Of a stretch of DNA of 64,000 nucleotides, positions 1-8,778 are shown piece by piece. The notes beneath the pieces are model-generated. The model had not been told where the DNA came from, searched no databases, and worked only from the letters and a program-made list of their open reading frames with translations. How positions within the stretch are numbered: the first letter of the stretch is position 1; each line of letters begins with the position of its first letter. This DNA comes from Paenibacillus baekrokdamisoli (lineage in GTDB: Bacteria; Bacillota; Bacilli; Paenibacillales; Paenibacillaceae). Position numbers and translations under genes: made by a program. The DNA lies in the NCBI RefSeq assembly GCF_003945345.1, contig NZ_AP019308.1:4853501-4917500 (forward strand). Direction: 5' to 3'.

Positions 1-1861
1 GTTCGAAACCAGCCGGCAGTCCGCCAGGCGTGAATCCAGCAGGCACGGATATTGCCGGGAAACCGGTGAATGGACTAATTCTAGTATTTACGCCTGAGTT
101 TTGCACCGTACCAATCACGGCTGCCAACTGCATGGTAGTTGGATAGATGATCGCGTCTAGCTTGTTGTCCGCCATGACTTTAAGTATAGCTTCTTGTGTT
201 ATTTTCGTCCGGTTCAGTAGGATGTCTTTGTATTCTACTGTATCCAATGATTCGCGAGCATCGCGCGCTTTCATCGCAGCCTCCTGTGCCTTATCGTATA
301 GGCCAGAATTTATGATATCAGTCAAAGTATGATAAGGCGCATTATCACCTTCTTTAGCCAGATAATCATTCAATTGAAATTTAAATTCGTAGTTGCTGAG
401 ACTTGGAAACTTAGAGATTTTGTCAAGGTTAGGGATTTTGATATCCACGGTAACCGCTCCGAGTTTCCTCATATCACCAATGGCTTTGTTAACTAAATTA
501 GTGATATCTTGCTCATCCGCCTTTGTGCCGAACAGTTCAGTAGCAACCCCGATTCTAGCGCCCTTCAGACCATCAAGCTTCAACGAATTGGTATAGCTTG
601 TTGGAATATGTCCAACACCATAAGCAGTTGCCGTATCATCTGGATCATAACCTGCAGTAACATCAAGCATAATCGCGGCATCTGTTACCGTACGTGCCAA
701 AGGTCCGCCAACATCCTGGGATAAAGCAAGCGGTATAATTCCATCACGGCTAGTTAGCCCCATTGTTGGGCGGATACCAACAAGATTGTTATAGGAAGCA
801 GGTATACGAATCGAGGCCCCTGTGTCCGTTCCAAGCCCCGCCAGTGCGAAGTTGGATGCAATCGCTGCTGCAGTACCGCCGCTCGAACCACCTGGATAGT
901 GATCAAGCGCATATGGATTCAACGTTTGACCGCCTAGAGAGCTCGAACTCGTGATTCCGAAGGCAAACTCGTGAAGATTTGCTTTTGCCATAATAATGGC
1001 ACCTGCAGCCTTTAGCTTCGCAACCATTTCAGCATCCTTAGATGGGGTGAAATCCTTCAAACATAAGCAGCCGGCAGTTGTAACCATATCTGCTGTATCA
1101 TAGTTATCTTTGACGATGACCGGAACACCGTGCAGCGGACCACGCGGGCCTTTCGCTGCACGCTCCTTATCTAGCGCTTCGGCGATTTGCAGCGCCTCAG
1201 GGTTCACGGTGATAATGGCACTTAATTTAACGTTCTGATCATCATATTCTTGAATACGCTTGAGATACATTTCCACAAGCTGCTTGGAAGTAAGCTTGCC
1301 CTGATCCATTGCTTTTTGAATGTCGGCTATGGTCGTCTCTGTCACTTGAAAGGGTTTAAGAAAGTCATAAACTCGATACGCAATGGCATAGGCTTGGTTA
1401 TGATTAATGATTGCACCTGGAGCAAAATGAGCAGCATCAACACCGTTCATGAGCTTCGCTTTAAACACAGAACCAACTGAGGTTGAAAGTGCCGTCTGGT
1501 CCAACACATCTTTGAATGGCTCTGCTGCAGCTGCTAATTTCAGCGTGTTGCGAAGAATTGCAGCAACGTCCTGGCGCTTGATTGGATTGGTTGATTGCAA
1601 AGTAAATGAAGTGGGTTGTCCAGCAAGCGCAGCCGACTGGTTCAACAGAGTCACAAGCTCCCTGGAAGTCAAAGGCGCATTCGGATCAAGCTTGCCATTT
1701 CCTAGATTTAAGGAAATTGCTTTTTGGGCATCTCCTTGATACATGGCTGGAGATGTTGTTTGTAGAGCAGCGGCTTGGGCAGTAAGCGGTACAGTTAATA
1801 ATAAGGCACCTGCCACAATCAAAGAGCTTTGTTTCTTCCATTGGGTTACGAAGTTTAGCAT
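1..1861 (-). CDS. Secreted amidase-signature hydrolase with SLH-like N-terminus (3' end outside window)
   Basis: The frame opens at ATG 1861, behind a strong GAGGAGGGG ribosome site, and stays open to the window edge, so the C-terminus is missing. A signal peptide ending near AQAAA is followed by about 110 residues with weak SLH character (NGKLDPNAPLTSRELV, a FKDV-like segment). The amidase-signature domain follows. All three parts of the Ser-cisSer-Lys triad are visible: the lysine in GVPVIVKDNYD, the glycine/serine motif PGGSSGGTAAAIAS, and the nucleophile region TDTGASIRIPAS, which has Ala in place of the more usual Gly. Family members hydrolyse amide bonds of varied small substrates or act as GatA, but GatA is cytoplasmic and lacks a signal peptide. 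This one is probably exported and wall-associated; its substrate cannot be predicted. Confidence 0.9.
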   Translation of the reverse strand, partial: MLNFVTQWKKQSSLIVAGALLLTVPLTAQAAALQTTSPAMYQGDAQKAISLNLGNGKLDPNAPLTSRELVTLLNQSAALAGQPTSFTLQSTNPIKRQDVAAILRNTLKLAAAAEPFKDVLDQTALSTSVGSVFKAKLMNGVDAAHFAPGAIINHNQAYAIAYRVYDFLKPFQVTETTIADIQKAMDQGKLTSKQLVEMYLKRIQEYDDQNVKLSAIITVNPEALQIAEALDKERAAKGPRGPLHGVPVIVKDNYDTADMVTTAGCLCLKDFTPSKDAEMVAKLKAAGAIIMAKANLHEFAFGITSSSSLGGQTLNPYALDHYPGGSSGGTAAAIASNFALAGLGTDTGASIRIPASYNNLVGIRPTMGLTSRDGIIPLALSQDVGGPLARTVTDAAIMLDVTAGYDPDDTATAYGVGHIPTSYTNSLKLDGLKGARIGVATELFGTKADEQDITNLVNKAIGDMRKLGAVTVDIKIPNLDKISKFPSLSNYEFKFQLNDYLAKEGDNAPYHTLTDIINSGLYDKAQEAAMKARDARESLDTVEYKDILLNRTKITQEAILKVMADNKLDAIIYPTTMQLAAVIGTVQNSGVNTRISPFTGFPAISVPAGFTPGGLPAGFE

Positions 1862-2271
1862 AAGATGTCCCCTCCTCTTGTATGTAAGAAAACCTAACAC
1901 GTTGATCATAGGGGAATACTAGTAATTTCACAAATGGTCAAAGTCTCAATAAAGCGGATACACTTTAATATATCTTTAAATTACTTTCTATTTCTTGCTT
2001 ATATCACTTCTTTGAAACTCTTTTTTTATTACCTATTACTAGAAATACTGTTAGAAAATTATGTATCGAGTTAACATTATAGTTACATTACGAGTTAGTT
2101 TTATTGGTTTCAAGCAAAATAGCTGCGCAAATTTGCGCAGCTATTTTTCATATTTCTGAGATATTAAGCAATAAACCTCACATCATAAATCTCCACTATC
2201 TTATCGAACTAGGCGAATCCTCTCAATAACCTGAAAAAAAGCCATCCTTTTCAGGCTGGCTTCATGTTGAT
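1862..2271. other. Intergenic region, AT-rich, with one hairpin
   Basis: This is non-coding space between the amidase gene and the lrp relic. Apart from the palindromic hairpin listed separately, I see no recognisable gene or operator. The part next to the amidase presumably carries its promoter, but no convincing -35/-10 pair stands out. Confidence 0.6.
2116..2147. terminator. Perfect 16-bp palindromic hairpin, bidirectional terminator
   Basis: The arms AAAATAGCTGCGCAAA (2116-2131) and its exact complement (2132-2147) form a perfect inverted repeat bounded by A and T runs, so it can act as an intrinsic terminator on either strand. It lies downstream of the lrp relic on the minus strand. Confidence 0.75.
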
Positions 2272-2622
2272 TCAAAGTAAGACTCTGTTTTCAAGTATAT
2301 TTTTCAAACAAATATGCGACTTTGATGGACCTATGTGTACAAGTGAGTCTTGAAATTCTGCAAGCTCCTCTACCGATGCCGTTTGTACCTTGATGAGATA
2401 ATTAAACTCTCCACTTATGCGAAATAAATCGGTAACTTCCTCAGCCTCTTCACAAAAATCAACCAACGCTTGGCAATGTTCTGTCTTTATTAGAATAAAA
2501 GTGGTCGTGCCTCGATTCAGATCCCGTAAATTGAAGACGGTACAATACTCGGAAATGATCTTTTTATCTTCCATCTTTAAAATTCTTTCTTTAACCGAAG
2601 GCTGGGACATGGAGCAAAGGCT
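2272..2622 (-). pseudogene. Lrp/AsnC-family regulator, lacking most of its HTH domain
   Basis: What remains is the end of the recognition helix (MSQPSVKERILKMED) followed by a complete RAM/effector domain (FNLRDLNRGTTTFILIK, FRISGEFNYLIKVQ, SHICLKNILENRVLL). Lrp proteins are normally 140-165 residues and need about 45 residues of winged HTH before this point. Here the frame runs upstream only through non-homologous codons to a TAA, with no ribosome site. The ATG at 2610 would give a 112-residue RAM-only protein. The 5' part looks deleted, at the same point where a plus-strand VOC fragment begins. A RAM-only protein could in principle still oligomerise, but I call it a pseudogene. Confidence 0.7.
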
Positions 2623-2820
2623 TATGTTGAACCGAATCAGCTTACACTTGGCGAACCACCTCTTGTCGTAAAAAATGCTTTAGTCTATAGTCCCAATGGA
2701 GAAGCTATCGAATTTATAGAGGATGTCGATTTTGATTATGATTTTTCGTTTTCAGCTTTTACGAATCCAGCTTCGATAGCAGCTGCCCGTATAAGGCAGC
2801 AACTTCAAGAGAGGGATTAA
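2608..2820 (+). pseudogene. C-terminal fragment of a VOC (glyoxalase-fold) protein
   Basis: The plus-strand frame from about 2608 reads GAKAYVEPNQLTLGEPPLVV, then KNALVYSPNGEAIEFIEDVD. This is the look of the last beta strands of a VOC/glyoxalase-type protein, with the SPNG turn and a Glu metal ligand in IEFIE. No start codon or ribosome site precedes it, and the N-terminal half is absent. The frame stays open to a TAA at 2818, overlapping the 3' end of the convergent response-regulator gene. With the headless lrp on the opposite strand it marks a deletion junction near 2608-2613. The family call is from pattern only. Confidence 0.5.
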
Positions 2821-3895
2821 TTCGCATTTCTTTATGCAAAGTCTCCGCAAACTGCAGGTATTGTCGAGTTAAAGCTTCTTTGTTCTTCTGCAGCGCCAAA
2901 GCCTTCATAAGCAGCATATGGGACTCTTCGTCCAGTTCATTGCGAACTAGCAGCTTCATCAATAGTCGGATGGCAGCATTCGTCTCGCCTCTGTCTAACA
3001 AGACGACGCACAATCGCTGAGTAAAAGAAGTATACATCAACGATAGTCGTTCGATTTCGTTCCATGCCCAAGAAAAGGCGCGATCTCCAAATAAATCGCC
3101 CATGTACAGCTGTTCAAGCTCCATCGCCTGTTGGATATCAATCTCATCCACTATGGACATCTGTCTACAGCCCTCTTCGAAGCTCAGGAGGTCAACACGT
3201 ACATTGTCTAGACTTAGCGCATAATGGTTGCTGTCGGAAAGCAGACTCTCCTTCAGTCCATACGTTTCCAATACCTTGCGCAGCTGATAAACCGTTGTGT
3301 TTAAATAAATTTCAGCATTCTTCAGAGGCATATCGCCAAAAATATCTTCAATCAATCTCGATCTAGATACTAGTCTACCTTTGTGTATAAGCAGATATCC
3401 AAAGAGTTCCGCACTTTTGCTTGATTTCCACTTGACCCTTACACCCCGCGTGCTTAGGATATCGATCCCACCTAAGCATTTGAACTCAACTTCACTAGAG
3501 GCAGGCTCCCGCTTCACTTGTAATAAGTGTTCTGTATGCATTTCCGTAAGTGCTCTTTGGACAGTTCTCTGAAGTCTTTCTTGATTAACGGGTTTCACGA
3601 TATAGTCGAAGGCATAGACATCAAAAGCAAACAGCGCATATTCCTTGTGAGAAGTTATAAACACGAGCTTCGTATGTCTGCCGCTCTCCCGCAGCCGTTC
3701 GGCAAACTCTAAGCCATTTTCTCTGGGCATACTAATATCTACAAATACTAAGTCCACCTCATGATTCGCCAAATAAGAAAACGCTGGAGCCGTCTCTAGA
3801 AAGCTCTCCACAACTTCGACATCCGCAACCTTGGCAAGCATCCGTTTCATGATTAAATGCATCGCCTTTTCATCATCGATAATGAGAACCTTCAT
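2759..3895 (-). CDS. Response regulator with REC and BTAD/SARP-like output domain
   Basis: The N-terminal receiver domain (about 1-120) has the acidic pair DD at 7-8, phospho-acceptor Asp53 in VFVDISMP, Thr81 and Lys101 in IVKPVN. A winged-helix DNA-binding region follows (about 135-235; SAELFGYLLIHKGRLVSRSR, then YLNTTVYQLRKVLE), and then a helical BTAD/TPR-like domain to the end. This REC-wHTH-BTAD layout is known in Paenibacillus and Clostridium and differs from OmpR and NarL regulators. The start overlaps the stop of the upstream kinase gene by 4 bp (ATGA), so the two are translationally coupled and very likely form a cognate pair. The regulated genes are unknown; the adjacent SLH gene is one candidate. 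Confidence 0.9.
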   Translation of the reverse strand: MKVLIIDDEKAMHLIMKRMLAKVADVEVVESFLETAPAFSYLANHEVDLVFVDISMPRENGLEFAERLRESGRHTKLVFITSHKEYALFAFDVYAFDYIVKPVNQERLQRTVQRALTEMHTEHLLQVKREPASSEVEFKCLGGIDILSTRGVRVKWKSSKSAELFGYLLIHKGRLVSRSRLIEDIFGDMPLKNAEIYLNTTVYQLRKVLETYGLKESLLSDSNHYALSLDNVRVDLLSFEEGCRQMSIVDEIDIQQAMELEQLYMGDLFGDRAFSWAWNEIERLSLMYTSFTQRLCVVLLDRGETNAAIRLLMKLLVRNELDEESHMLLMKALALQKNKEALTRQYLQFAETLHKEMRINPSLEVAALYGQLLSKLDS

Positions 3896-5694
3896 CTCAC
3901 CACCCCTTCCATGCTGCTCGATAGTGTGGATGAAGCTTCCGAGGGAACAGGGATAGAGAAATAAAAGGTGCTCCCTAACGTAGGGCTGCTGTCAAACCAA
4001 ATGTCTCCCCCATTTAAGCGAACAAATTCCCTGCATAAAGTAAGTCCCAGGCCGACGCCCCGTTCTCCGGCCGTTCCTACCGAAGAGATTGGAAAAGCTT
4101 CCTGTAGCAAGTTATTGGCTTGATCAGAAGATATACCTTCCCCTGTATCACTTACAGATATAACCATTTTATCGTCTTTTCGATCTGCTCTTAATCGGAT
4201 GCTCCCTCCGGAGTCCGTAAATTTAATGGCATTGGAAAGCAGATTTCGGATAATCAAATCAAGCATTTCTTTATCAGCATAAACAAAATTGCCCTTTGGT
4301 ATTTCGGATATAATTTGGATACGCTTACCCTCGCTGCGAACTAACAGCAGACGCAAAGCAGTCTGAACCGCGTGGGCCAAATCCCTTTCAACCGGATTAA
4401 AAATCATGCCTTCCCTTTGACTGCGAAACCAATCCAGTAAGCTTTCTACCAGTGTAAATGTATTCTGAATTTGCTGCCGCATTTCGTGTACGATTTCCTC
4501 ATGGTCCTCTCCACAAGCCTGCATCTCCTCCTCCATCAACTCGATCAGATTGATGAGCACAGCAAGGGGATCGCGAATATCATGAGCAACTACACTAAAC
4601 ATTTTATCCTTAAACGTATTCAGTTCACTCAATTGTCTTGCATGATCCAGCATTCTCTCCTCCGAGCGGACCGTTTCCGTTACATCACTCAGCAAAAGCA
4701 TTTTACCAACGGGCTTTTGATTGTTATCACTAACAATTGACAGATGGACATTATAATATTTATCGTCAGCTTGACCTGAAAACTGAACCTTGCTTCCCGA
4801 GGATGGCTCTTGCATGATCCTTTCAAGCAGGACGGGATAATGGGAGAATAGTTGATCAGCTGGCTGACCCAGTACCTTTTTATTTAAGCCTTTAATAATC
4901 CGATTGGCCGACTGATTATAACTGGTTAGACTATTGTCCAGATCAAATACAATGACCGCATCCTGCATCGATTCGAAAACCTTTTGTAGCGCCAAGGGGG
5001 CTAATCTAAGCATGTTGAATTGATAAATCCCCCACATATAGAATACGCCTGAAAAAACAAACCCGAATGGGGATAAATCAATGGGCATGTAGATTACACC
5101 ACTCAAATAAACAATCGTAAAACCGTAGGGGCCCCAAGATCCAATCATCATTAGAGCTATTTGCTTTTTCATGCGAGGTGTCGCTTTACGGAACATTTGA
5201 ATCATTAAACCCATGCCTATTGCAAAAAGAGTATAGGAATAGGCAACATGAACCTCGTATAATGGTCCTTTGACCAAAGAAACCAGCGGGAAACCTTCTG
5301 ACTCATTGATCGTCATACTCTTGTAAAACCAATGATGCCAGTCGTTTGTATAATGAGCTGCAAATGTTAGAAGGGGAACAACCATCAGGAGTCCAACATT
5401 CCTTTTACGAACAAACCATTGACGGCCCGTATACTGCAGCACCATAACAAACCATAGTACAGTGCCGAAAGGAATGCCGATATATTCAACTCGAAGCCAG
5501 AAGCGGATATGCTCTAAAGTGTTACTTACAATTTCAAAAGCATATCCAAATGTATAAAATGAACCCGCTAACATACCGAGGCCATAGCTAATAGCAATTG
5601 GAAGCTCTCTTCTTTTCCAAGAGAGATAGGACATGACCAGCGAGCAGCACGTGGCTGCCATCAGCAGTGCTGATAAATACAGGTTGTAGTTCAT
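3892..5694 (-). CDS. Membrane histidine kinase: 7TM sensor, PAS, HisKA, HATPase
   Basis: Seven or so hydrophobic segments fill the first 250 residues, as in the 7TM histidine-kinase N-terminal domain. A PAS domain follows (DAVIVFDLDNSLTSYNQSAN), then an H-box with phospho-acceptor His in VVAHDIRDPL, an N-box (IIRNLLSNAIKFT), a G1 box (DTGEGI) and a G2 box (GVGLGLTL). It is a complete kinase, partner of the 4-bp-overlapping response regulator. I place the start at ATG 5694, where the protein begins MNYNLYLSAL and a GGGGG stretch sits about 9 nt upstream. An in-frame ATG at 5742 lacks a ribosome site and would add 16 hydrophilic residues. The signal is unknown; 7TM kinases usually sense membrane or small-molecule cues. 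Confidence 0.9.
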   Translation of the reverse strand: MNYNLYLSALLMAATCCSLVMSYLSWKRRELPIAISYGLGMLAGSFYTFGYAFEIVSNTLEHIRFWLRVEYIGIPFGTVLWFVMVLQYTGRQWFVRKRNVGLLMVVPLLTFAAHYTNDWHHWFYKSMTINESEGFPLVSLVKGPLYEVHVAYSYTLFAIGMGLMIQMFRKATPRMKKQIALMMIGSWGPYGFTIVYLSGVIYMPIDLSPFGFVFSGVFYMWGIYQFNMLRLAPLALQKVFESMQDAVIVFDLDNSLTSYNQSANRIIKGLNKKVLGQPADQLFSHYPVLLERIMQEPSSGSKVQFSGQADDKYYNVHLSIVSDNNQKPVGKMLLLSDVTETVRSEERMLDHARQLSELNTFKDKMFSVVAHDIRDPLAVLINLIELMEEEMQACGEDHEEIVHEMRQQIQNTFTLVESLLDWFRSQREGMIFNPVERDLAHAVQTALRLLLVRSEGKRIQIISEIPKGNFVYADKEMLDLIIRNLLSNAIKFTDSGGSIRLRADRKDDKMVISVSDTGEGISSDQANNLLQEAFPISSVGTAGERGVGLGLTLCREFVRLNGGDIWFDSSPTLGSTFYFSIPVPSEASSTLSSSMEGVVR

Positions 5695-5859
5695 AGATGC
5701 TAGCCCCCGTGCAGGATCTAATCTTTCATTCTGTACTTTCATATTAGCAGAAACGAGATGAAAAACATATAAACATGTTAGTATAGCTTACATTTTTATG
5801 GGTAGCGTATAGCCATTCACCGGTTAGCACAAGCTTCAGCCCTTTTTCCTGACGCAAAC

Positions 5860-5902
5860 AAAAAAATGCCCTTTAGGAGAAATTCACCTAAAAGACATTT
5901 TC
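5860..5902 (-). terminator. Rho-independent terminator of the SLH surface-protein gene
   Basis: Read on the minus strand, AAAATGTCTTTTAGG and its imperfect complement enclose a short loop and are followed by a run of seven T. It lies 18-60 nt after the stop of the SLH protein gene. Confidence 0.8.
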
Positions 5903-5919
5903 GCTTACTCTCTGTTGAG

Positions 5920-8466
5920 TTAATCCATGCTATCGTTTACTTTTTTTATCAATGCAGCAATTTTATCCGATGTATCTAGTGCACCACTCTCTGCTGCTAC
6001 AATGGCTTGCTTATAAGCGTTTAATGCATACCCAAAAGCTGTTCTTAACCCTGTGGCTAAGTTTAAATCATTAATTGTTATTAATTTAGCAGATTCATCA
6101 TCAGTAACTGCTTCGATTTTCGCTATAGCATTCGATTGTGCTTCATTATTTATCCTTTGCACCAATGCAGCAATTTCTTGAGATGTATCTAATGCACCAT
6201 TTGCCGCGGCTATAATGGCTGACCTATATGCTTGAAAGTTTTCATCAATAGCTGTACTACTATTATTTAACCCTGTGGCTGTGTTGACAACACTTATTAA
6301 GTTTATATCTTCTCCAGTATAATTTTCGATCATCCCTATTGCAGCCGCTTGTGCTTCTGTTTCCCTATAAACTTGAACCGTGTATATATCATAGTACGCC
6401 TCACTTTCCGGGTTTACATATACTTGAACATCATTAAACCCTTCATTGAGTTTCGCTATTCCCATTTCATAATTTAAATGTATGGTTGCTTTCGCATTCA
6501 TCGTTGTAGCTGATACTGTTGTACTTATCACGCTAAACGGTACGCTTGCAGTGTAATACGTTTTATCTGAAGAAAATGTTGGGCTGAATGTTATTCCACT
6601 TAAAGCCAAAGCGCTTAATTTTTTGTTTTCGCTTTTTAGTTCAATAAGTCCGATATCAGTTAGTCCATCCACTTGAACTGGACCTATTTCTGAATCAATG
6701 CCACGGAATAAACCTGTTTCTATATAGACATATAAGGAATCGATTGCTGGAACATCGTAGAAATAAAAAGACCCATCAGCTGCTGTACTTGTAAAAACAT
6801 TATAATCGGTGTCCCCGCTATCATCGTATAATTTCACTTCTACTGAACTTATTGGGTTACCGCTTGTATCTTTTACATACCCTTTAACCAAATTATGGTA
6901 CATATATGCTTTCGAAGCATCGGTTGTAGCATTTCCAGTAACCGTATGATTAACCGGAGTAATGGTTAAATCCATATATCCCTCTTTTACAAACTTCAAA
7001 TAAAAATTCCCTGCGGGAACGTTGCTTATGGAATACTCCCCATCGGGACCTGATTCTACAGTACTAACTAAAGAGCCGCTGCCTTGAATACCAGAGTACA
7101 CACTTACGTTAGCGCCAACGATTTGTTCATTTTTCGAATTATACTTATAAACGGATCCTACAACAGTTCCCTTCTGTACTACAGGAGGTGTTGGATCTGG
7201 TGTTGGAGTCGGAGTCGGATTTGGCGCAGCCACTCCACCGATTGTAGTTGCTGTCGGTTTAGTTTCAAAGGTTGTTTTTGAATCTTTACCCAGCTCTGCT
7301 GTAGCAATTATTCCTTTTCCTGTTACAGTTGCATCTGCATCTGTTTTGAATTTCGTAATAGTTGTACCATCGGGCAGCTCAACATGTGATTTGTCTCCAA
7401 GAATAATGACATTGTCGAATGTACCTTTTAATGTTACATCTGAACCAGTGGGTAGATCTTTATTCAAAGTTACATCGCCGAAGCCTTTACCTGTTGTACC
7501 GTCTTCTTGAATAACTGCAGGTGATGATACCTCTGTTAGACCAACCGTTGTTGAACCTTCTGCAACCACACGTACAGGCCCTTTAGCAGCCTTAATAATA
7601 ACTTTAGCTAATCTCGAATTTTTAAAATGAAGACTATTAACGCCCCCGCCATTTATGGTAGTGTCGCCTTTTACAGTGACATTATTTAAAAATGCGTCTC
7701 CGCTGCCAATTCCAGCTGCGAATAACAGCTTGCCGTTGATTTCTAAGTTTTGTACGGTTACACCTGCTACATTAATAACAACATCGCCGTTAATTGTTTG
7801 CGTCCCTGTTGCTGGACCGTAAGTTCCTGCTGTGTTGTAAACCGTAACTTTAGCCGCAACCGCGCGATCTAGGGTTACTACCGCTTCTGCACGCGTAATC
7901 GATTTGCTGGGCTTGAAGCTATTGTCTGTATAGCCCTTCAAAATCCCTTTAGTAACGGCTGCATCGACGGATGCTTTAGCCCATGACGCGATAGTGCTTG
8001 AATCGGTAAAGGATGTCGCTGCGCTTTCTGCATTAGAAAGTCCCAGAAGACGATCTACAATTGCCGCAACTTCTTGCCTGCTAATGGGCTTGCTTACACC
8101 TATGGTGCCGTCTACATAGCCTGTTATATAGCCTGCCTTTACTGCTTTTGCAACCTCAGGGTATGCCCAATTTCCTGCTGGAACATCACTAAACGCAATA
8201 GCTGTCTCTTCTGTGAATCCAAAAGATCGATTAATCAAAGCAATGAATTCTGCTCGTGTAATTTGATTCTCCGGCTTAAAACTTCCATCCTCGTACCCTT
8301 TAATAAGTCCTTTATCCATCCATGCAGATATCTCAGATTCCGCCCAATGTCCCTTGATGTCCGATGCCACGGATGTCGTTGCAGCCATAGCTACACCAAA
8401 CGATGACAATAATAGACATGCCATAACTAGAGATGATACTAACTTCTTGAATAACTTATTCTTCAT
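5920..8466 (-). CDS. Large SLH-anchored surface protein with beta-helix, CarboxypepD_reg-like and cadherin-like modules
   Basis: The start follows an AGGAGG site (8 nt spacing) and encodes a signal peptide ending near AMAA. Three SLH repeats come next (about residues 35-205), each with the ITRAE or ISRQE signature. Such triplets bind pyruvylated secondary cell-wall polymer, so the protein sits on the outer surface. Then come about 200 residues of a repetitive Val/Thr/Asp-rich, beta-helix-like region, a PTPTPTPDPTPP linker, two carboxypeptidase-regulatory-like beta sandwiches (VSVYSGIQG, VKLYDDSGD) and a cadherin-like sandwich (LSALALSGITFSPTF). The end carries two related helical units of about 70 residues, each closing with GALDTSxxIAALxxxxN. 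No enzyme motif is visible; an adhesive or structural role is likely. Confidence 0.9.
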   Translation of the reverse strand: MKNKLFKKLVSSLVMACLLLSSFGVAMAATTSVASDIKGHWAESEISAWMDKGLIKGYEDGSFKPENQITRAEFIALINRSFGFTEETAIAFSDVPAGNWAYPEVAKAVKAGYITGYVDGTIGVSKPISRQEVAAIVDRLLGLSNAESAATSFTDSSTIASWAKASVDAAVTKGILKGYTDNSFKPSKSITRAEAVVTLDRAVAAKVTVYNTAGTYGPATGTQTINGDVVINVAGVTVQNLEINGKLLFAAGIGSGDAFLNNVTVKGDTTINGGGVNSLHFKNSRLAKVIIKAAKGPVRVVAEGSTTVGLTEVSSPAVIQEDGTTGKGFGDVTLNKDLPTGSDVTLKGTFDNVIILGDKSHVELPDGTTITKFKTDADATVTGKGIIATAELGKDSKTTFETKPTATTIGGVAAPNPTPTPTPDPTPPVVQKGTVVGSVYKYNSKNEQIVGANVSVYSGIQGSGSLVSTVESGPDGEYSISNVPAGNFYLKFVKEGYMDLTITPVNHTVTGNATTDASKAYMYHNLVKGYVKDTSGNPISSVEVKLYDDSGDTDYNVFTSTAADGSFYFYDVPAIDSLYVYIETGLFRGIDSEIGPVQVDGLTDIGLIELKSENKKLSALALSGITFSPTFSSDKTYYTASVPFSVISTTVSATTMNAKATIHLNYEMGIAKLNEGFNDVQVYVNPESEAYYDIYTVQVYRETEAQAAAIGMIENYTGEDINLISVVNTATGLNNSSTAIDENFQAYRSAIIAAANGALDTSQEIAALVQRINNEAQSNAIAKIEAVTDDESAKLITINDLNLATGLRTAFGYALNAYKQAIVAAESGALDTSDKIAALIKKVNDSMD

Positions 8467-8675
8467 GATAGGCCTCCTAATTTTCTGCTTGTACAGAAAA
8501 TAATCCTACCACACCCCAATGACGGCAAAATGACAAACTCCGACAAAATACCTGATCTGCTAATCTCTCCATTCACGTACCTCTTATGGTGGGTTAACGG
8601 CAGACAAACAGCAGCTTTTAGAGGGACGATTGTAGTGGTAAATGCGAGGTTTCCGATTTATTGCGTACACAAAGC

Positions 8676-8703
8676 AAAAAAGACAGTTTTGTTCTAAACT
8701 GTC
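8676..8703 (-). terminator. Terminator of the GGDEF gene, with a second hairpin beside it
   Basis: GACAGTTT (8682-8689) pairs with AAACTGTC (8696-8703), and the minus-strand product ends in a T run at 8681-8676. A second small hairpin, GTCGAG/CTCGAC (8709-8724), lies just before it in transcription order. The rest of the 8467-8778 gap shows no gene. Confidence 0.8.
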
Positions 8704-8778
8704 AGGCTGTCGAGAAACCTCGACAATTATTTTAATCAATTACCGAGTTAACGTAATATAATAAATCCCATGCAAGGA

